From: Desulfobacterales bacterium
Lineage (GTDB): Bacteria; Desulfobacterota; UBA8473
Direction of reading: 5' to 3'
Assembly: GCA_016209225.1 (NCBI GenBank)
Contig: JACQWO010000058.1
Location: forward strand, 34,212 to 98,211
DNA: 64,000 nucleotides
In this document: positions 25,640-34,867 of the stretch, in pieces
Layout: every line of letters starts with the position of its first letter
Position numbering within the stretch: the stretch's first letter is position 1
Program-made: the position numbers and the translations under genes
The notes under the pieces: model-generated
The model's input: the letters and a program-made list of their open reading frames with translations, nothing else
What the model was told of the DNA's origin: nothing
Databases searched by the model: none

Positions 25640-27121
25640 ATGGTCGTAAACTGTTCAAGGATAGCCTTCTCTGCCCTGCGAGGAAACTCAGGCAAGACTC
25701 TCCTGACGGTAGGGATAGCAGCCTGTCTTCGCAAGGAGGGGAAGACGATTTCTCCTTTCAAAAAGGGTCCTGATTATATAGATGCAGCCTGGCTTGGATT
25801 GGCAGCTGGTCGGCATTGTTACAATCTGGATGCCTTCTTGATGGGAAGAGAGGGTATCTTTTCTTCCTTTTCAGTCCATACTAACCTAACCCATGGTGCC
25901 CTGGTGGAGGGCAATAGAGGCCTTTTCGATGGTATGGATCCGCAGGGGAGTTATAGCACCGCCGAGCTTACAAAGATGCTTCAGATCCCAGTGATTCTGG
26001 TAGTCGATTGTAGTATGACAACACGTACTGTTGCCGCCATGATACTTGGCTGTCAACATTTTGATCCTGAAGTTGCTATAAAAGGAGTTGTCCTAAATCG
26101 GATTTCAGGGAACCGTCACGAATCCATTGTGCGTACTGCGATAGAAGAGAAATGTGGAGTTCCTGTATTAGGGGCTATTCCCAAAATAAAGGGTGGGGCT
26201 TTTCCAGAGAGGCATATGGGATTAGTTCCGCCCCAGGAACACCCGGAGGCCAGTAAAGCTGTAGATGAAGCTGCCAGGATTGTTGAACTATATATAGACA
26301 TAGAGAGAATATGGAAGATTGCAGTTGATGCCCCTTTTTTGAGTTATAATGATCCGATTGAAGATGTGAAAGAAAAGGGATTGCCTGTAAATCCATCAAC
26401 AAGGCCACGGATTGGAGTAATTAAGGATTCAGCTTTCTGGTTCTACTATCCTGATAACCTGGAAGCCCTGGAAAAGCTTGGGGCGAAAATAGTGGAGTGC
26501 AATGCCCTTGTTCAGAATGAGCTCCCTCCCATAGATGCCCTCTACATAGGGGGAGGTTTTCCTGAGACCCATGCCGAGAAGTTAGCATCCAATCAAGATT
26601 TAAAAAGGTCTCTGCGTCAGGCTGTGGAAAGAGGGCTTCCCGTTTATGCTGAGTGTGGAGGGCTGATGTATTTGGGGAAACAACTGATCGTTGAAAAGAA
26701 GACATTTCCAATGGTGGGAATTTTCCCCCTGACCTTTGCTTTGCAAGGAAGACCTGAGGGTCACGGGTACACTATCCTGGAGGTAGATCAACCCAATCCT
26801 TATTTTGGGGTAGGAGAAACCTTGTGTGGCCATGAATTTCACTATTCGAAAATCCTCGATTGGGGAAAAGATCGGCTTGCCTCTGTATTTAGGGTCAAGC
26901 GAGGATATGGTATTGATGGGAGAAGGGATGGCCTCTGCTATAAGAATGTCCTGGCTACATACTCTCATTTGCATGCTTTAGGAACAGATAAGTGGGCCAG
27001 AGGCTTATTTGATCAGGCCGCTTTTTATAGCCGGAAACATGATAAAAATAGAGAAGATGCGTCTTTCTGTGGAAGACGGCTCCCCGTTGCTCTGAATTTC
27101 CAGGAAGAGAGATATTGGTAG
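25640..27121 (+). CDS. dsrN: DsrN, siroheme amidase (cobyrinate a,c-diamide synthase family)
   Basis: 493 residues from the ATG at 25640; the open frame reaches back into dsrD, and GAGGAG at 25618 is the ribosome site though rather far. The N-terminus has the P-loop FSALRGNSGKTLL and the DUF-type KGPDYIDAAW motif; the C-terminal class I glutamine amidotransferase domain has AECGGLMYLG with the nucleophilic Cys and GHEFHYS. It amidates a carboxylate of siroheme (or cobyrinate). Its position between dsrD and the nitrilase gene fits the role in making siroheme amide for DsrAB. Confidence 0.9.
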   Translation: MVVNCSRIAFSALRGNSGKTLLTVGIAACLRKEGKTISPFKKGPDYIDAAWLGLAAGRHCYNLDAFLMGREGIFSSFSVHTNLTHGALVEGNRGLFDGMDPQGSYSTAELTKMLQIPVILVVDCSMTTRTVAAMILGCQHFDPEVAIKGVVLNRISGNRHESIVRTAIEEKCGVPVLGAIPKIKGGAFPERHMGLVPPQEHPEASKAVDEAARIVELYIDIERIWKIAVDAPFLSYNDPIEDVKEKGLPVNPSTRPRIGVIKDSAFWFYYPDNLEALEKLGAKIVECNALVQNELPPIDALYIGGGFPETHAEKLASNQDLKRSLRQAVERGLPVYAECGGLMYLGKQLIVEKKTFPMVGIFPLTFALQGRPEGHGYTILEVDQPNPYFGVGETLCGHEFHYSKILDWGKDRLASVFRVKRGYGIDGRRDGLCYKNVLATYSHLHALGTDKWARGLFDQAAFYSRKHDKNREDASFCGRRLPVALNFQEERYW

Positions 27122-27125
27122 TAGG

Positions 27126-27947
27126 ATGGAAGATGTACGAGTTGCTGCGGTGATGATGTGCTCAGTTGTGGGAAAAACGTCTGATAACCTTTTGCGAATT
27201 GAATCGTTTGTCAGGGAGGCTGCTGATAAAGGGGTTCATGTGATCTGCTTTCCTGAGGCGAGTATAACCGGTTACAGTGTCCAGGAGACAATCAGCTCCT
27301 ACGCTGAGCCTATTCCAGGTCCTAGCAGTGATGCCTTAGTTAGCATTTCTAAATCTACCGGGTTAACAATATTGAGTGGTCTGATAGAAAGAGGGGATGG
27401 AGATAGCCTTTTTATCAGTCATATTGTGACCTCACCCCATGGACTGGGTAATGTCTACAGGAAACTCCACCTTGCTCCCAATGAGGGGAATATATACAGC
27501 CATGGCAATGATTTTCCCACTTATAGACATGCCAAAATGATCTTTGGCATTGAACTCTGTTATGACACGCATTTTCCTGAATTGACCACTATCCTGGCGT
27601 TACGAGGGGCGGAGGTTCTTTTTCTGCCTTATGCCTCTCCACGAGAGACATCCGTGGAAAAGGGGGAACGATGGTTACGATATCTGTCTGCACGTGCTTA
27701 TGATAACAGCATTTTTGTGGTGGCATGCAATCAGGTAGGCAACTATGATGAAGGTGGTGCGTTTCCCGGAGTGGCACTGGTATTGGACCCAAAAGGTCAT
27801 ATAATAGTAGATGCCTATGGCGAAGAGGAGAAGATCGTCATAGCTGATTTGAGGGCGAGTGATCTGATAAAGGTACGAGAGAGTAAAATGGGTTTCTTTT
27901 TGAACCGTCGTCGCCCTGAGATATATGGTGAACTTTCGGTTTCATGA
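27126..27947 (+). CDS. Carbon-nitrogen hydrolase (nitrilase superfamily)
   Basis: 273 residues. The catalytic triad can be seen: Glu in CFPEASITGY (about residue 42), Lys in YRKLHLAP (about 116) and Cys in IELCYDTHFPE (about 141). It is an amidase- or glutamine/N-carbamoyl-type hydrolase that cuts C-N bonds of amides; the substrate is unknown. Four bases separate it from dsrN, so the two are co-transcribed. An amidase next to an amidotransferase suggests hydrolysis or transfer of an amide in the same tetrapyrrole or in glutamine supply. Confidence 0.85.
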   Translation: MEDVRVAAVMMCSVVGKTSDNLLRIESFVREAADKGVHVICFPEASITGYSVQETISSYAEPIPGPSSDALVSISKSTGLTILSGLIERGDGDSLFISHIVTSPHGLGNVYRKLHLAPNEGNIYSHGNDFPTYRHAKMIFGIELCYDTHFPELTTILALRGAEVLFLPYASPRETSVEKGERWLRYLSARAYDNSIFVVACNQVGNYDEGGAFPGVALVLDPKGHIIVDAYGEEEKIVIADLRASDLIKVRESKMGFFLNRRRPEIYGELSVS

Positions 27948-28036
27948 GTTGACCCTACAATTCTGAATTCAGATACATTAGATTTTAGTTGAGGTTACAT
28001 ATAACGATCAAAAAACAACAAAAGGAGGTAAGAAAT

Positions 28037-28357
28037 ATGCCACAAATTGAAATTGGAGGAAAGACCTACGAAGTTGATGAAGATGGTTTCCTTCAGGAAC
28101 TTGACAAATGGAGTAAAGAATTTGCGCAGGGTTATGCAGCAGTGGAAGGTATTGAAGGAGAACTTACGGAAGACCATTGGAAGCTTATCAATTATATAAG
28201 GGATTACTATACCCAGTATGGTATTGCCCCAATGATCAGAAAGCTCTGCAAGGATTGTGACTTTAAACTGAAGTATATATACGAAATGTTTCCATCAGGA
28301 CCGGCAAAAGGGGCTTGCAAACTGGCAGGACTTTCTAAGCCTACCGGGTGTGTATAA
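28037..28357 (+). CDS. dsrC: DsrC, sulfur carrier partner of sulfite reductase
   Basis: 106 residues from the ATG at 28037, just after AAAGGAGG. The start MPQIEIGGKTYEVDEDGFLQ is typical. The swinging C-terminal arm has two conserved cysteines (GACKLAGLSKPTGCV), the last one next to the end, as in true DsrC rather than TusE. It receives sulfite sulfur from DsrAB as a trisulfide, which DsrMKJOP then reduces to give sulfide. Confidence 0.98.
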   Translation: MPQIEIGGKTYEVDEDGFLQELDKWSKEFAQGYAAVEGIEGELTEDHWKLINYIRDYYTQYGIAPMIRKLCKDCDFKLKYIYEMFPSGPAKGACKLAGLSKPTGCV

Positions 28358-28486
28358 TTTGTAATAGTTCACCGTCTACCGTTTTCCGTTCTCCGATACC
28401 CCTCTTCATGGGCACAGGCAAAGAGTTAAACAAGGTCAACAGAGAAACGGATAACGGTCAACAGACAACAAATTTAACGGGAAGTT

Positions 28487-28879
28487 ATGGACCTCGTCAA
28501 TATCAAGCATGAAGGTGGGCTCTGTTTTTCGGTCAATGTACGGGATCATCGATTTCTGGTGGACATGGCAAAAGATGAAGGTGGGTCTGATAAGGGTATT
28601 TCGCCAGCCGAATTGTTGATTGCGGCCCTGGGATCGTGTGTTGGCGCTCACATCGCCAGGTATTGTCAAACAGCCAATATCTCCCACGAGGGGATGGAGA
28701 TTAACTTGACGTTCCAGATTGCTGCAGAAGGGAACGAGCGGAGAATTTCTGGTATCGTGGGGGATATATCTCTCCCACAGGACCCAGGCTCCCGCTCTAA
28801 GGCTATCTTAAGAGCAGGGAAAAACTGTATTATCAGAAATACATTAACCAAGGGACCTGAAATCGATTTGGAGTTATAG
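28487..28879 (+). CDS. OsmC family protein
   Basis: 130 residues with the OsmC pattern: GISPAELLIAALGSCVGAHIARYC (first reactive Cys) and a later AGKNCIIRNTL (second Cys). OsmC/Ohr-type proteins reduce organic or sulfane peroxides, or other thiol-reactive substrates, with these two cysteines. Its place between dsrC and the dsrMKJOP operon suggests a sulfur-related task such as handling polysulfide or persulfide, but the substrate cannot be read from sequence. The ribosome site is weak (GGGAAGTT). Confidence 0.88.
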   Translation: MDLVNIKHEGGLCFSVNVRDHRFLVDMAKDEGGSDKGISPAELLIAALGSCVGAHIARYCQTANISHEGMEINLTFQIAAEGNERRISGIVGDISLPQDPGSRSKAILRAGKNCIIRNTLTKGPEIDLEL

Positions 28880-28884
28880 CTTTT

Positions 28885-28986
28885 GTAACTGCTCAGGTGG
28901 ATAGGCTGTAGGCAGTTAGCCTGTAGGAGGAAATTATGTGCGACTAACAGCCTTCAGCCTATAGCCTGAACAACCTGAGTAGTAAC
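28885..28986. repeat. Inverted-repeat element R4
   Basis: GTAACTGCTCAGGTGGATAG at 28885 pairs with CAACCTGAGTAGTAAC ending at 28986; the interior holds GGCTGTAGGCAG and CTAACAGCCTTCAGCCTATA. It lies 6 bases after the OsmC gene. Confidence 0.8.
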
Positions 28987-29002
28987 TAGCTTTTAATCCT
29001 TT

Positions 29003-29572
29003 GTGAGTGACTATTCTACAATGTTGGAAAATTTTTTGAGACAAAAGAGGGCCACCATTCTGAAAAGGTGGTTTGACATGATACTGGAGACTTACCCCCC
29101 TGATGCTTCAAGTTTTTTGAAGCAGGAGAAGAACCAGTTCGCTAATCCGGTGGGAAATACTATATTACAGGAGATAGAGGATATATATGAAGAGCTTCTC
29201 CATGGGAGAGACTCTGAGAAACTCTCCGACTTTCTCGACAGGATTATCAAAATCAGGGCGATTCAGGATTTTTCTCCCGCCCAGGCCGTGGCATTTATCT
29301 TTCATTTAAAGAATGCGGTAAGGGAGGAATTGGGAGGTGAAATTCGTAACGATCAGCTCTTTGAGGAGTTATTGGAATTTGAGCACCGAATAGACAAACT
29401 CGCCCTTATCGCCTTCAACACGTATATGAAATGCCGGGAGAAGGTTTACGAGATCAGGGTAGCTGAGGTGAAAAACAGGGTCTTCAGCTTGCTTAAGAGG
29501 GCAGATATGATAGGTGAGATTTCAGAACAGGAACTGGATATCAGAGAGGAAAACATTGATAGCGTAGTATAG
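29003..29572 (+). CDS. RsbRD N-terminal domain-like protein
   Basis: 189 residues starting at a GTG (GTGAGTGACTATTC). It reads as an all-helical sensory domain (QKRATILKRWFDMILETYPP, then EDIYEELLHGRD and FSPAQAVAFIFHLKNAVRE), the pattern of the RsbR co-antagonist N-terminal (RsbRD_N) fold with a globin-like shape. No STAS domain follows. Similar stand-alone proteins are found before dsrMKJOP in other sulfate reducers (from memory). A sensing or regulatory role is likely. Confidence 0.75.
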   Translation: MSDYSTMLENFLRQKRATILKRWFDMILETYPPDASSFLKQEKNQFANPVGNTILQEIEDIYEELLHGRDSEKLSDFLDRIIKIRAIQDFSPAQAVAFIFHLKNAVREELGGEIRNDQLFEELLEFEHRIDKLALIAFNTYMKCREKVYEIRVAEVKNRVFSLLKRADMIGEISEQELDIREENIDSVV

Positions 29573-29665
29573 GAATTTCCTTTTTGAACGGAGATGAACA
29601 CAGTCGTTTTGTTGGTTTGATTAGTTTCATTGGTTCAACGTTAATCAGAACTAACCGAACCGGTT

Positions 29666-29722
29666 TAGACTGTTAGGCTGTAGGCTGAAGCTAATAGCCT
29701 ATAGTCTACAGCCTAAAGTCTA
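29666..29722. repeat. Partial copy R5 of the dispersed inverted-repeat family
   Basis: TTAGACTGTTAGGCTGTAGG followed by CTGAAGCTAATAGCC and TATAGTCTACAGCCTAAAGT: the core of the family without its GTTACT / AGTAAC ends. It lies in the 216-base gap before dsrM, next to older-looking degenerate tracts. Confidence 0.65.
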
Positions 29723-29788
29723 TAATTATCTGCGGGTATCGGCGAAAATCTGCGTCCTAATTAATTTGAAATAATGAGGTGGTAGCAA

Positions 29789-30784
29789 ATGGGTCTATGG
29801 TTTTCTCTATTCACGGTTGTAATACTTGTCTTGCTTGTCTTCATGGGAGTAGGGGTGGTAGGATTGAATTCCCTCTTTGGAATTCTGATACCCTATGCGG
29901 CTCTTTTAATCTTCCTTGTTGGAGTCGTATATCGTGTTGGGAAATGGACTAAAGCACCTGTCCCTTTCCGAATACCCACCACCTGCGGTCAACAGAAATC
30001 ACATCCATGGATCAAGGCAAACAATTTTGAGAGTCCTTCCAATACGTTCGGTGTTTTAGTAAGGATGGCTCTTGAGGTACTTCTCTTTCGTTCCCTTTTC
30101 AGGAATACAAGGGCCGAATTACGTGCCGATGGTCCAAGGGTCGTATACGGAGGAACCAAGTGGCTTTGGCTGGCAGGGCTGGCCTTTCACTGGTCTTTTC
30201 TCCTGATTCTGATAAGGCATCTTAGGTTCTTTACTGAGCCTATACCTTTCTTTGTGAATCTGGTTGCGAGTATGGATGGATTGTTCGAGATAGGGGTGCC
30301 GACACTCTACGTGACCGACATTATTATCTTACTGGCAGTGACATACCTTTTCCTCAGAAGGGTAGTTATTCCACAGATTCGATACATCTCCCTTGCTGCT
30401 GACTATTTCCCTCTATTTCTTATTCTGGGTGTAGCACTTTCCGGCGTCCTCATGCGGCATTTTTATAAGGTAGATATTTATAAAGTAAAGGAATTGGCTA
30501 CCGGATTATTCAGTTTTCATCCTTTGGTCCCTGAGGGGATTGGTCTGGCTTTTTATATCCATCTATTCCTCGTCAGCACCTTGCTTGCCTACTTTCCCTT
30601 CAGCAAGCTCATGCATATGGGGGGAGTTTTCCTCAGTCCCACCAGGAACCTGGCGAATAACAACCGTATGCGCAGACATGTCAATCCCTGGAATTACCCT
30701 GTGAAGGTTCATACATATGAGGAATATGAGGACGAATTTAGAGAGAAAATGAAAGCAGTCGGACTGCCGGTGGAAAAGGAGTAA
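29789..30784 (+). CDS. dsrM: DsrM, membrane cytochrome b subunit of DsrMKJOP
   Basis: 331 residues with about six membrane spans of the NarI type and several conserved histidines for heme b (AFHWSFLLILIRHLRFF, LMRHFYK, YIHLFLVSTLLAYFPFSKLMHMGG). AATGAGGTGG before the ATG. It oxidises menaquinol and hands electrons to DsrK. First gene of dsrMKJOP, which is tight except for the dsrO-dsrP space. Confidence 0.95.
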   Translation: MGLWFSLFTVVILVLLVFMGVGVVGLNSLFGILIPYAALLIFLVGVVYRVGKWTKAPVPFRIPTTCGQQKSHPWIKANNFESPSNTFGVLVRMALEVLLFRSLFRNTRAELRADGPRVVYGGTKWLWLAGLAFHWSFLLILIRHLRFFTEPIPFFVNLVASMDGLFEIGVPTLYVTDIIILLAVTYLFLRRVVIPQIRYISLAADYFPLFLILGVALSGVLMRHFYKVDIYKVKELATGLFSFHPLVPEGIGLAFYIHLFLVSTLLAYFPFSKLMHMGGVFLSPTRNLANNNRMRRHVNPWNYPVKVHTYEEYEDEFREKMKAVGLPVEKE

Positions 30785-30787
30785 GAT

Positions 30788-32416
30788 ATGTCAGAAGACC
30801 TGTCAAACGTACCGAAACCAGATGAGCTAATGAGGATAGACCATAAGCCTCCTCGAAAGGGGTGGATGGATGTTCCCGTTGATTTTAAACCGGGCACTTA
30901 TAGCTACACGGCGAAGGCCAAGAATCTTAAGATCCTTGGTATGCCGAATCCGAGGGAGTGGTCGCCGACCGATGAGGACTGGAAACTGCCCGAAAACTGG
31001 GAGGAGATTGTCCGAGAAGGGTTCAAGGATCGGCTTGACAAGTACCGCTCTTTTCAACTCTTCATGGATATATGTGTGAGATGTGGTGCCTGTGCCGATA
31101 AGTGCCACTTCTTCATCGGTTCAGGAGATCCCAAGAATATGCCTGTTCTGCGGGCAGAGCTGATGAGATCGGTATATCGGAAGGAATTTACAACGTCAGG
31201 TAAGATATTTGGGAAACTGGCAGGGGCGAGAGAGCTTACCGTAGATGTGATAAAAGAGTGGTTTTACTACTTTTACCAGTGCACCGAATGCCGTCGTTGC
31301 TCGGTTTTCTGTCCTTACGGTATTGATACGGCTGAGATTACTATGATGGGCAGAGAGCTTCTCCATTTGCTTGGTTGTGGCATTAACTGGGCCATGGAGC
31401 CTGTGGCAAATTGCTTCAGAACAGGGAACCACCTGGGGATACAACCTCATGGGTTCAAGGATACACTGGAATTTTTCGCAGACGACATAGAAGATTTGAC
31501 AGGGATCAAGATAAACGTGCCTCTTAATAAAAAGGGTGCAGAGATACTCTTTGTCGTGCCTTCCGGTGATTACTTCGGTGATCCTGGTACTTACACATGT
31601 ATGGGGTACATGATGCTCTTCCATGAACTGGGACTTAATTATACCTGGAGTACATACGCCTCCGAAGGTGGAAACTTTGGCTTGTTTACATCACACGAGA
31701 TGATAAAGAGGCTCAATGCCAAGATATATGCTGAAGCAAAAAGATTAGGGGTAAAATGGATACTTGGAGGAGAATGTGGCCATATGTGGAGGGTAATGCA
31801 TCAGTATATGGACACAATGAATGGGCCTGCGGACTTCCTTGAGGTGCCGACTTCGCCGATTACCGGAACGAGGTTCGAGAACGCCAAATCCACAAAAATG
31901 GTTCATATTACGGAATTTACCTCTGATCTTATGAAGCACAATAAATTGAGATTGGATCCCGGCAGGAATGACAACCTGATAGTAACCTATCATGACTCCT
32001 GTAACCCTGCGAGGGCTATGGGACTAATCGAGGAACCGCGATATGTAATCCGGAATGTCTGCAACCATTTTCACGAAATGCCGGAGAATACTATCAAGGA
32101 GCAGACATTCTGCTGTGGGGGTGGCGCCGGGTTGGGCAACGACGAAAACATGGAGATGAGGTTAAGGGGAGGTTTCCCAAGAGGAAATGCTGTCAGGTAT
32201 GTTCAGGAAAAGTACGGGGTTAATCGTCTTGCATGTGTCTGTGCCATTGACAGGGCTACTCTCGTACCTGTATGCGACTACTGGGCTCCGGGGGTCGCGG
32301 TTACAGGTGTCCATGAGATGGTGGCGAATGCCTTGCTGATGAAGGGGGAGAAAGAAAGAACCACGAATCTGCGGGGTGAACCACTGCCAGGAAAGGAGGA
32401 AGTAGAGGATGAATAA
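30788..32416 (+). CDS. dsrK: DsrK, heterodisulfide-reductase-like catalytic subunit
   Basis: 542 residues. Two [4Fe-4S] motifs of the HdrC type (CVRCGACADKCHFF, about residue 97, and CTECRRCSVFCPYG) and two CCG-type regions (HDSCNPARAMG, and TFCCGGGAGLGNDEN) that hold the noncubane cluster. It reduces the DsrC trisulfide on the cytoplasmic side. It starts three bases after dsrM and overlaps dsrJ by eight bases. Confidence 0.96.
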   Translation: MSEDLSNVPKPDELMRIDHKPPRKGWMDVPVDFKPGTYSYTAKAKNLKILGMPNPREWSPTDEDWKLPENWEEIVREGFKDRLDKYRSFQLFMDICVRCGACADKCHFFIGSGDPKNMPVLRAELMRSVYRKEFTTSGKIFGKLAGARELTVDVIKEWFYYFYQCTECRRCSVFCPYGIDTAEITMMGRELLHLLGCGINWAMEPVANCFRTGNHLGIQPHGFKDTLEFFADDIEDLTGIKINVPLNKKGAEILFVVPSGDYFGDPGTYTCMGYMMLFHELGLNYTWSTYASEGGNFGLFTSHEMIKRLNAKIYAEAKRLGVKWILGGECGHMWRVMHQYMDTMNGPADFLEVPTSPITGTRFENAKSTKMVHITEFTSDLMKHNKLRLDPGRNDNLIVTYHDSCNPARAMGLIEEPRYVIRNVCNHFHEMPENTIKEQTFCCGGGAGLGNDENMEMRLRGGFPRGNAVRYVQEKYGVNRLACVCAIDRATLVPVCDYWAPGVAVTGVHEMVANALLMKGEKERTTNLRGEPLPGKEEVEDE

Positions 32417-32795
32417 CAGAATTATCATCATAGCCGGACTAATAATCTTCCTCTGCCTGATAACTTTTCCTATCTGGTATAATGTAGTTGGTGGGAAAGC
32501 TGCATATGCACCTGAACTTAAGATTGTTAGCGAAGAGAAGCAGTGTGTAGAGTCCACTAAATATATGAGGGCCAAACACATGCAGCTGTTGAACGACTGG
32601 CGAAATTCCGTTGTCCGTGAGGATAAAAGGACTTACACAGCTCTTGATGGAAAGAAATATGATATGAGTCTTTCCAATACATGCTTGAAATGCCATTCAA
32701 ATAAGGCTGATTTTTGCGACAAGTGTCACAATTATGTTGAAGTGACACCTACCTGTTGGAATTGCCATGTCGCGCCGGAGGGGAACAAGTTATGA
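32409..32795 (+). CDS. dsrJ: DsrJ, triheme cytochrome c
   Basis: 128 residues with an N-terminal membrane anchor (IIIIAGLIIFLCLITFPIWY) and three heme motifs, CLKCH, CDKCH and CWNCH. The periplasmic triheme subunit of DsrMKJOP. It overlaps dsrK by eight bases and dsrO by four (ATGA), showing translational coupling. Confidence 0.95.
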   Translation: MNNRIIIIAGLIIFLCLITFPIWYNVVGGKAAYAPELKIVSEEKQCVESTKYMRAKHMQLLNDWRNSVVREDKRTYTALDGKKYDMSLSNTCLKCHSNKADFCDKCHNYVEVTPTCWNCHVAPEGNKL

Positions 32796-33559
32796 AAATC
32801 GACAGAAGAGGATTCTTAAAGATAGGTGGGTTAGGCATATTGGGGGTTGCGGCTAAACCCGTTATTGATGTGGTTTCAAAAGTCAAACTGGCGGAGGCTT
32901 CGGCTAAAAAAGGGGTCCTGGTAGAAAAAAGATTGGCTATGGTTGTGAATCTGAAGAACTGTAAGGATGGGTGTACAGATTGCATCGATGCCTGCCATGG
33001 AGTACACAACGTCCCGTACATTGCCAATCCAAAGGATGAGATCAAATGGATCTGGACCGAGCAATACGAGAAGGCATTTCCAGATCAGGAGCACCGATTC
33101 ATCGGAGGTGGGATGAAGGGAAGCCCCGCTATCCTTCTCTGTAATCACTGTGATAACCCCTCATGTGTAAGAGTATGCCCCACAAAGGCTACATTTAAAA
33201 GAGAAGATGGAATCGTCATGATGGACTATCATCGTTGCATTGGATGCAGGTTCTGTATGGCTGCTTGTCCCTATGGATCAAGGAGTTTTAATTGGAGAGA
33301 CCCAAGACCTTTTATCAAAAAGATTAATCCGGACTTCCCAACGAGGACCAAAGGGGTTGTGGAAAAATGCAATTTCTGTGAGGAAAGGCTTGCCAAAGGT
33401 CTTATTCCTGCGTGCGTTGAGTCGTGCAAGAACAAGGCATTGGTTTTTGGCAACGTGGAAGAGCCCAACTCGGAGGTAAGGGAAATTCTTCGTTCCAATT
33501 ACACCATTCGACGTAAACCCGGCCTTGGTACAGGGCCTCAAATCTACTATGTTGTATGA
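32792..33559 (+). CDS. dsrO: DsrO, periplasmic iron-sulfur protein
   Basis: 255 residues from the ATG at 32792. It has a twin-arginine signal (MKIDRRGFLKIGG) and four cysteine clusters (CKDGCTDCIDACH, CDNPSCVRVCP, CIGCRFCMAACP, CNFCEERLAKGLIPACVESC), typical of ferredoxin-like subunits exported by the Tat route. It connects DsrJ with the membrane subunit DsrP. Confidence 0.95.
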   Translation: MKIDRRGFLKIGGLGILGVAAKPVIDVVSKVKLAEASAKKGVLVEKRLAMVVNLKNCKDGCTDCIDACHGVHNVPYIANPKDEIKWIWTEQYEKAFPDQEHRFIGGGMKGSPAILLCNHCDNPSCVRVCPTKATFKREDGIVMMDYHRCIGCRFCMAACPYGSRSFNWRDPRPFIKKINPDFPTRTKGVVEKCNFCEERLAKGLIPACVESCKNKALVFGNVEEPNSEVREILRSNYTIRRKPGLGTGPQIYYVV

Positions 33560-33561
33560 TG

Positions 33562-33622
33562 GTTCAAGGTTCAAGGTTCAAGGGTTTTGAACCCCTGAAC
33601 CACTGAACTCCTGAACCCTCGT
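33562..33622. repeat. GTTCAAGG/CCTGAACC hairpin between dsrO and dsrP
   Basis: GGTTCAAGGTTCAAGGGTT faces AACCCCTGAACCACTGAACT around TTG. A degenerate short-unit repeat and hairpin within the dsrMKJOP operon, 80 bases of space in an otherwise overlapping gene set. A related tract with AGGATTCAAGG / CCTGGAATCCT units lies at 38407-38487. Confidence 0.65.
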
Positions 33623-33639
33623 AAATTGTGTGAGGAGTT

Positions 33640-34797
33640 ATGTTTGAAAAGGCTTTGATTGGAAGTAAAAAATACTGGGGGTTAGTAATTGGTCTGCTTG
33701 CTATCATGGGGGTAGGTGCGATTTTCTATCTCCAGCAGTGGAATTATGGCTTAGGGATAACAGGTATGAGCAGGGATGTTTCATGGGGGCTTTACATCGC
33801 CCAGTTTACATTCCTTGTAGGTGTTGCAGCTTCGGCGGTTATGGTGGTCCTGCCTTACTACCTGCATAACTACAAGGCATTCGGAAGGATTACGATCCTG
33901 GGGGAGTTTGTGGCTGTAGCTTCCGTTATTATGTGTCTGGTATTTATTATTGCAGATCTCGGTCAACCAACCAGGGCACTCAACATAATACTGTATCCAA
34001 CCCCTAATTCGATACTCTTCTGGGATATGATTGTCCTGAACGGTTACCTCCTCCTCAATATTCTTATCGGCTGGAATGTCCTGGCTTCTGAAAGAAAGTC
34101 GGTACCACCGCCTGCCTGGGTAAAACCCTTGATATACATTTCAATACCCTGGGCAGTAAGTATTCACACAGTAACAGCCTTCATTTACGCTGGTCTTCCC
34201 GGAAGGGGCTTTTGGCTTACTGCTATTATGGCGCCCCGTTTTCTGGCCTCGGCGTTTGCTGGGGGACCTGCTCTCCTGATCTTATTGAGTCTGATCTTAA
34301 GAAAGTTTACAAAGTTCGACCCGGGAAAGGATGCCATTCAAAATCTTGGGAAGATCGTTGCCTATGCCATGTCAATTAATGTGTTTTTTATACTACTTGA
34401 AATCTTTACTGTCTTTTACAGTCAGATACCGGAACACATGCATCACTTCGAGTATATCTTTGCCGGTTTGGGTGAGCATGGAAAACTGGTACCATGGATG
34501 TGGACTTCTGTTACACTAGCGGTACTGTCTCTTATCCTTTTGATTAACCCTATTACACGCAGGCGAGAGGGTATATTGGCGTTGGCCTGTGTTATAGTGT
34601 TCTTTTCTCTGTGGATAGAGAAGGGGTTTGTCTTAGTTGTAACTGGATTTATACCATCGCCTCTAGGTAGAGTGTTTGAATATTCACCTACAATCCCTGA
34701 GATATTTATTACCCTGGGGGTTTGGGCAATGGGATTTCTGATACTTGCTGTTCTTTACAAGATAGCCGTAGCGGTTAAGGAAGAGATAGAGACATAA
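33640..34797 (+). CDS. dsrP: DsrP, NrfD-like integral membrane subunit
   Basis: 385 residues with about ten membrane spans, of the NrfD/PsrC kind (GMSRDVSWGLYIAQFTFLVG, LGQPTRALNIILYPTPNSI, FEYSPTIPEIFITLGVWAMG). It interacts with the quinone pool and DsrO. Last gene of the dsrMKJOP set. The start follows TGAGGAGTT. Confidence 0.95.
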   Translation: MFEKALIGSKKYWGLVIGLLAIMGVGAIFYLQQWNYGLGITGMSRDVSWGLYIAQFTFLVGVAASAVMVVLPYYLHNYKAFGRITILGEFVAVASVIMCLVFIIADLGQPTRALNIILYPTPNSILFWDMIVLNGYLLLNILIGWNVLASERKSVPPPAWVKPLIYISIPWAVSIHTVTAFIYAGLPGRGFWLTAIMAPRFLASAFAGGPALLILLSLILRKFTKFDPGKDAIQNLGKIVAYAMSINVFFILLEIFTVFYSQIPEHMHHFEYIFAGLGEHGKLVPWMWTSVTLAVLSLILLINPITRRREGILALACVIVFFSLWIEKGFVLVVTGFIPSPLGRVFEYSPTIPEIFITLGVWAMGFLILAVLYKIAVAVKEEIET

Positions 34798-34867
34798 AAG
34801 GAAATTCTTCAGTTTGAGCTAGCTGGTTAAGTTGAAATAAGACTACAAAGGGGGGGTGATATAAAGC

